This document shows positions 59,249 through 64,000 of a stretch of DNA of 64,000 nucleotides, piece by piece. The position numbers were made by a program, and so were the translations under genes. Within the stretch, counting starts at the first letter, position 1. Each line of letters opens with the position of its first letter. The notes under the pieces are model-generated. The model was not told the origin of the DNA and searched no databases. It saw nothing but the letters and a program-made list of their open reading frames with translations. This stretch comes from Narthecium ossifragum. Taxonomy: Eukaryota > Streptophyta > Magnoliopsida > Dioscoreales > Nartheciaceae. The DNA is taken from contig OY986970.1 in NCBI GenBank assembly GCA_963920575.1, positions 23,753,274-23,817,273 on the forward strand, read 5' to 3'.

Positions 59249-59505
59249 GGCCCGTTTGGTATGGGAATATCGAACGGAAATAACCATTAAGGAAGGAAAT
59301 ATTTTAGAAATATTTTCAATTTCACTATTTATTTCACATTTTATTCTCCAAATATCTTTTCTTATTTCAAATAATCATTACAAAGTTATTTCCACTCTTC
59401 ACTCTATTTTTTCCTTATTTTAACTAATTATTACAAAGTTATTTTCAAAATCGAAAATAAACTTCCTTAACCTGAAATAAAATTATTTCCATACCAAAAA
59501 AGCCC
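59249..59505. mobile_element. Second GTTTGGTATGGG MITE (257 bp)
   Basis: The end GGCCCGTTTGGTATGGGAAT is matched at the right end by ATTTCCATACCAAAAAAGCCC. It shares an AATAATCATTACAAAGTTATT-type interior with the MITE at 58122. Target duplication is unclear. Confidence 0.65.
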
Positions 59506-59624
59506 AGAGTTTTATAGTGCAATCAGCTTGTGAAGTAAAGATTGTAGGATATAATTCAAATTGACAAATTCAACTTGTCCTATCATCTCTGGCTTTTAAG
59601 ACAATTTGTGCTTTAACATAGTGT

Positions 59625-59883
59625 TTCTTCAAAGATGGAGAGTTCGCATCGCGGTGCTTTCAGATCCTCACAGAGAAAACATTCATCATGAGAGGTTACT
59701 TGGAATCTTGAAGGCCTTCTACAGTCGAAATTTAGATACGCTTTTATTATTATTTTTTTAAATTTGAGTGCAGGGCTTATATAGCGGCGACAGCATGGAT
59801 ACTCTCATTAGATCTGCTTGTGGTACAAAGAAGACTACTGCTCAACGTTTGAATTTTGTGCTCGAACAACTTTTGAACAACTG
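59625..59883 (+). other. Possible unassigned exon pair
   Basis: Two open stretches look exon-like: after an AAAG at about 59633, WRVRIAVLSDPHRENIHHER and LLGILKAFYSRN; after an acceptor-like GTGCAG at 59774, GLYSGDSMDTLIRSACGTKK and TTAQRLNFVLEQLLNN then TGA at 59881-59883. I do not recognise a family and find no upstream exons, so this may be a gene remnant or chance. Confidence 0.25.
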
Positions 59884-60071
59884 AAACAACTTTTAACGCA
59901 GTAAACGTCTAAGAAATGACATGCTTCATGCATAGGAGTAATAACCTCAACAATAAGAATTAGCAAACTTTGAAAAGAATTTCAGGAGTGGTCACAAGAT
60001 CCGCACCAAGATTCTTTTTTTTTTTTTTTTGCTTAGTTGAGCCAGAGGCTAGGTGTTATTAATAACTTAGC

Positions 60072-61030
60072 TTACATAGTAGGCCCAAAAGCACCACGAA
60101 CCCTATGTCTAGCGCGTCGTGCAAGATCATCTACCAGATCATCTACCACCGCATTAGCATTGTGTGGTACAAACATGACAATTACCCCACCCATGAAGGC
60201 AACCTTACTCCAAATTTTCCTTAGTGTGGCCTTCATACATGTGTTCCATACCTCTCTCTCATTGATAGATTTCACAGTATGTTTGGAGTCAGACTCAATG
60301 ATGACATCTCGCATTCCACGCACCACCGCTTCTTTCAGGGCTCTAAGTATAGCCAACATCTCAGCCTCGTTACTACTATAGGCAAGAGTGTTCTCAGATA
60401 ACGTCCAAGAATGTGTGCTCCCATCGCCCTTCCAACAAACCATGCCTATGCCAGCTACATTACAGCCATAAGCCCACGCACCATCTGTTTGCAAGACACA
60501 ACCGTCCTGTTGCCTAGCTCCACCTATCTGTTGAGTCTAAGTGCTCCACCCTTTTATTGCGCCTGAACTCCCCTGTCATCTTCCGAATTCGCCAATCCAA
60601 AGCTTCCGATGAGCAACTAGCACCTCTCCAAATGAGCTAATTTTTTTCCCTCCATAAGAGCCAAAGGCCATATAACCAATGATGGCTTTGGTCCATCTCT
60701 TAGAGACATTAATTGAGGAGGAGAGAAAAGCCAAAAGATCATCATAACTCGTCCTATCCCTCCTAGGTAATATACTAATATGAGCTCCCAGACCTTTTGT
60801 ACAGAGGGATATTCTATGAGGATATGGCAAATGGATTCATCCTCCCCACAACCATGGGGACATGTCTTATTCTGGATCAGCCCAATCCGCCATAGCAAGT
60901 CACGAGCAGGGATCTTCATATGTAGGATTTTCCAAATAAAGTGTCTAACACGAGGTCCAACTGGAGCGTTCCAACAGTTAAGCCATACCTCACGATGAAT
61001 AGGTGAAATAACCGCATGTTCTTGCGCCAT
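60072..61030 (-). pseudogene. LINE zf-RVT and RNase H domains
   Basis: 60494-60072 encodes an RVT_3-type RNase H: QTDGAWAYGCNVAGIGMVCW with the first Asp, SSNEAEMLAILRALKEAVV with the Glu, IIESDSKHTVKSIN with the next Asp, and VPHNANAVVDDLVDDLARRA near the end. 61030-60617 encodes zf-RVT: WNAPVGPRVRHFIWKILHMK, CPHGCGEDESICHIL. The two are in different frames. Confidence 0.85.
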
Positions 61031-61036
61031 CAGCCA

Positions 61037-62200
61037 TCAATATATAGATCCCGAGTCCGGCCTCCTTGAGCAACTAAACGCCCACCTCGCCATATCCTTG
61101 CCCGCCGATGTATCAATTTGTGCATCAAGCACCAGTTGCACCAAGGGCAGATGAAACTGCTCTATCACCTTCTCCACACACCAGCCCCCGTTAGTCATCA
61201 AAGTACCCAGTTTGGAGTTCCCCAAGGGACCATCCGATTTTACTAACGCCGACCTAGAGGAGAAAGGCCCTTCGCCACACCACCAATCCCGCAATGGATC
61301 AAGCTGTCTATTAAGAGCTGGCGTGAAACGAAGACCTGCTCGAAGTTCCCCCACAACCCTACTGATCACCTGCCAAGGTACAGAGCACGGTTTCTTGCAT
61401 CTGGCCGGTGGAAGAGGTCCAGTCCATTGATAATCCTCCCTTGTTATAGCATCCCATATCGACATATGATCATCCATCAAGCTAGTCGCCCTTCGCCTGC
61501 CAAGGTACAGAGCACGGTTTCTTGCATCTGGCCGGTGGAAGAGGTCCAGTCCATTGATAATCCTCCCTTGTTATAGCATCCCATATCGACATATGATCAT
61601 CCATCAAGCTAGTCGCCCTTCGCATGTAGTCGCCCTTCGCATGTGTAGGCCTCTTTGCCACATCACGAGATCCCTGATCCCAAGCCCACCCCATTCAACT
61701 GGTCTGCAAACAGCTTGCCAATTGACTCTTGAGAGGGAGCCCGCATCCTTCCAGAGAAACATACGCCACATGCCTTCTAACTGCCTCAACAAGGATACCG
61801 ACACACATGAAGACATCATAGAGTGTACATGGACCGCATGTAGAACAAATTTGAGGAGGGTCACTCTTCTAGCTTCGGATAGTAACTCCGCTTTCCATGA
61901 AGACACCTTATGAATCTTCTTGTTTAGCAATTCTCCAAAGTCAGAGGCCTTTAATCTTTTGCCAGACACAGGTGTACCAAGATACCGCCACACACCCTCT
62001 GCCTCAATCATGCCAAGGATCCCACATATTGTCGTGCGTCGATCATGCGGTACAACCTTGGAGAACTGGACACTGGACTTCATGGGGTTGATCTCAAGTC
62101 CGACCGCTGCTCTGAAGTTATTCAGGATCTGAATCAGCTTGCGAGCTTCCATAGGACAGACATCCGTCGCGAAGAGGCAATCATCAGCATAAAGCGGGTG
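61037..62200 (-). pseudogene. LINE RT catalytic YADD to C-terminal region
   Basis: The codons at 62191-62180 read YADD, the catalytic motif, followed by CLFATDV and the thumb region GLEINPMKSSVQFSKV, GVWRYLGTPVSGKRL and EWGGLGIRDL. The frame then runs into the 127-bp duplication (61369-61622) and resumes as SIWDAITREDYQWTGPL in another frame. Confidence 0.85.
61369..61622. repeat. 127-bp tandem duplication inside the LINE
   Basis: Positions 61369-61495 are repeated at 61496-61622 almost without change, and GTAGTCGCCCTTCGCATG is repeated again just after. 127 is not a multiple of three, so it shifts the LINE frame. Confidence 0.9.
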
Positions 62201-62253
62201 AGAAAACCTCCCTCCACCTCACCGCAGTTGGGCGCCTTTCAACCAACTCCAGG

Positions 62254-63954
62254 TCACAAGGTGAGCCTAGAAAGCACCTCCTGCATCAAAAGAAATAAAT
62301 AGGGTGAGAGTGGGTCACCTTGACGCAGTCCCCGCTGAGGAAACACCCTTCCGAAGACCCTCCCATTCACAATGAATGAGAACTTAGTTGTGGTGATGCA
62401 CGCCATAGTCCATGCTATCCAAACTAGTGAAAAACCCATGCACCTCAGGACTTCCTCCACAGCCGGGCACTGAACCCGATCATAGGCTGACTTAAGATCA
62501 ACTTTAGGGCATGTTTGGTTCCGTGCATTAGAGTGCATCGCATCGTGCGATGCACCATGATGCACCAATCCTCTGTTTGGTTCGCAGGGTGCATCGCACG
62601 ATGCACCCTGATACTCCGATTCACCGTTTGGTTCGCACGGCGCATCGCGTGACACATGCATCACACAATACATTTTCAGCTGATTTCGTGCATCGTATGA
62701 AACGACCAAAATGGTCGTTTCATACGATGCACCCTCGCGCGAGCTTTCACCGGCGAACCCGACACTGATATATATATATTCACAACATTATATCAATAAT
62801 ATATATATCATTGAGATTAAAATAATATAATATTTTAATATATATTAAAATTTAACTTTATCGCATCATTATGTGAACTTTATATGAATAATATATATAT
62901 ATATATTATTAAGAGATATATAATAATATAATATTTTAATATGTATATTAAAATTTAACTTTATTGCATCATTATCTAAACTTTATATGAATAATATATA
63001 TATATATTATTGAGATATATATAATAATATATATATTTATTCATATAATGTTCACATAATGATGCAATAAAGTTAAATTTTAATATATATAATATTAAAA
63101 TATCTTATAATATATATTAAAATTTTAATATATATATTTATTAAAATTTAACTTTATTACATCATTATATGAAAATTATACGAATAATATATATTATTTT
63201 AATGTGAACATTATATAAATAATGTTGCATCATATGATCTCAAAGGTAAATCAAACACCAACATCATATGGCTAATGCATGCATCCGATGATGCACCTGC
63301 AGTAGCGATTCACGCAACCAAACGCCCCCTTAATCACCATCATCGCTCTAGACTTAGGTGCATACTCCATCGAGTGTAGGAGCTCTTGCGCAGGTGCAAT
63401 GTTATCATGAATAACCCTTTCGGTGATGAAAGTGGACTGCTCGATCCCAACTAGATCCTCCATCACCTCCTTTAGTCTCATCACCAAGATAGTTGACACT
63501 ATTTTGTAGCTTACATTGCATAAGCTAATTATACGAAAATCCTTCACCCATGGGGGATTCTCACACTTCGGAATAAAGGAGATAAATGTCTCATTTCATG
63601 AAGCCGGGAGTGAGGCCGATCGAAAGAAGGATAACATAGCATTGGTCACTCCCCTCCAACCGCAACCCAATTCTTGGTATAGAACTCTGTGGGTATTCCA
63701 TCAGGGCCCAAGCATTTCTGTGTACCCAAGCTGAAAACCGCCTCTTTAATTTTCAATTCCGAAACATCTCTAACCAACCACACCTTATGCTCTTGAATGA
63801 TGCAAGGAAGATCTGGAAGCTCCCCTCCCTTGTATTGATCGCCGTCTCTCCATAGTTCAGCATGGTGTCTAGCAAATTCCAAGCCAATCTCCAAGGGTCG
63901 GTTTATGGCCACATCATTTTCATCAATCAGTTCCTTTACCCTGGACCGATGCAT
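62254..63954 (-). pseudogene. LINE RT N-terminal region, split by an inserted element
   Basis: 63954-63646 carries the segment before and into RT (KCLGPDGIPTEFYTKNW). 63547-63333 continues DFRIISLCNVSYKIVSTILV and FITERVIHDNI, ending MMVIK. After the insertion, 62506-62254 resumes VDLKSAYDRVQCP with the first catalytic Asp, then GLRQGDPLSPYLFLL. Joining across one TTA copy restores frame. Confidence 0.88.
62507..63329. mobile_element. Harbinger/Tourist-like element inserted in the LINE (823 bp)
   Basis: The left end GGGCATGTTTGGTT and right end AACCAAACGCCCCC are inverted repeats flanked by a 3-bp duplication TTA (62504-62506 and 63330-63332). The subterminal zone has GCATCGCACGATGCACC palindromes; the middle is AT-rich (TATATATT). 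No transposase. Confidence 0.85.
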
Positions 63955-64000
63955 TCTGGAGGATATAAGCTTGTGGAAGAAAGCAGAATTTCGATCCCTT

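Larger units (their letters stand above)
60011..64000 (-). mobile_element. LINE (non-LTR retrotransposon), 5' part outside window
   Basis: It reads on the minus strand. The 3' end is a plus-strand poly-T run (60014-60031), i.e. the element's poly-A tail. Going upstream are RNase H, a zf-RVT domain, RT thumb with YADD, RT palm and fingers, then the window edge. RNase H after zf-RVT is typical of plant L1-type LINEs. Frameshifts, a 127-bp tandem duplication and an 823-bp inserted element make it inactive. Confidence 0.9.

Overview
Nuclear DNA of a flowering plant, probably a monocot. The evidence is intron-rich genes closest to plant families, GC-rich captured exon fragments, and dense plant-type transposons. 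Two host genes are complete. One is an isoprenylcysteine methylesterase (ICME-like) gene on the minus strand (15444-32397, 11 coding exons, 433 aa). The other is a group-A MAP kinase kinase of the MKK6 type on the plus strand (48642-56247, 8 coding exons, 354 aa). Exons were placed by reading-frame and splice-site continuity, and every junction keeps frame. I saw no tRNA, rRNA, CRISPR or bacterial feature.

Layout. 1-9352 is a stack of nested LTR retrotransposons: an Athila-like Ty3 element with gag-protease and a tRNA-Asp primer site sits in a minus-strand Ty3-type LTR, which sits in a plus-strand LTR, which interrupts a Ty1/copia element. 9400-10550 holds a broken ZIP metal-transporter fragment between complementary pyrimidine- and purine-rich arms. 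12883-14502 is a Mutator-like element (MULE) with 9-bp target duplications and a captured raffinose-synthase fragment. ICME follows. Its introns carry a foldback-rich element with a pentatricopeptide (PPR) fragment, and a hAT element split by a MULE that captured PPR and CYP94-type P450 fragments. 32800-34200 has foldback arrays. 34270-37560 and 40020-47790 are two copies of one unclassified, minisatellite-bearing repeat; the second was split by a solo LTR, itself split by a younger solo LTR. 38340-39200 looks like a retroelement or pararetrovirus remnant with a TATA box.

MKK6 carries a solo LTR in intron 2 and a MULE (with a DUF3475/DUF668-like fragment) in intron 3. Downstream are a hAT element, small Tourist-like elements, and a minus-strand LINE (60011 to the window end) interrupted by an 823-bp Harbinger/Tourist-like element.

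The most unusual signal is a set of hairpin arrays in LTR DNA. Fourteen pairs of ATCGAT-centred palindromes in three retroelement segments are all spaced exactly 22 bp. A separate LTR carries TCGA-centred palindromes spaced almost always exactly 12 bp. A third, A/T-rich array repeats about every 33 bp. The host genes appear unrelated in function; they share only a history of intron colonisation by elements that left their exons intact.
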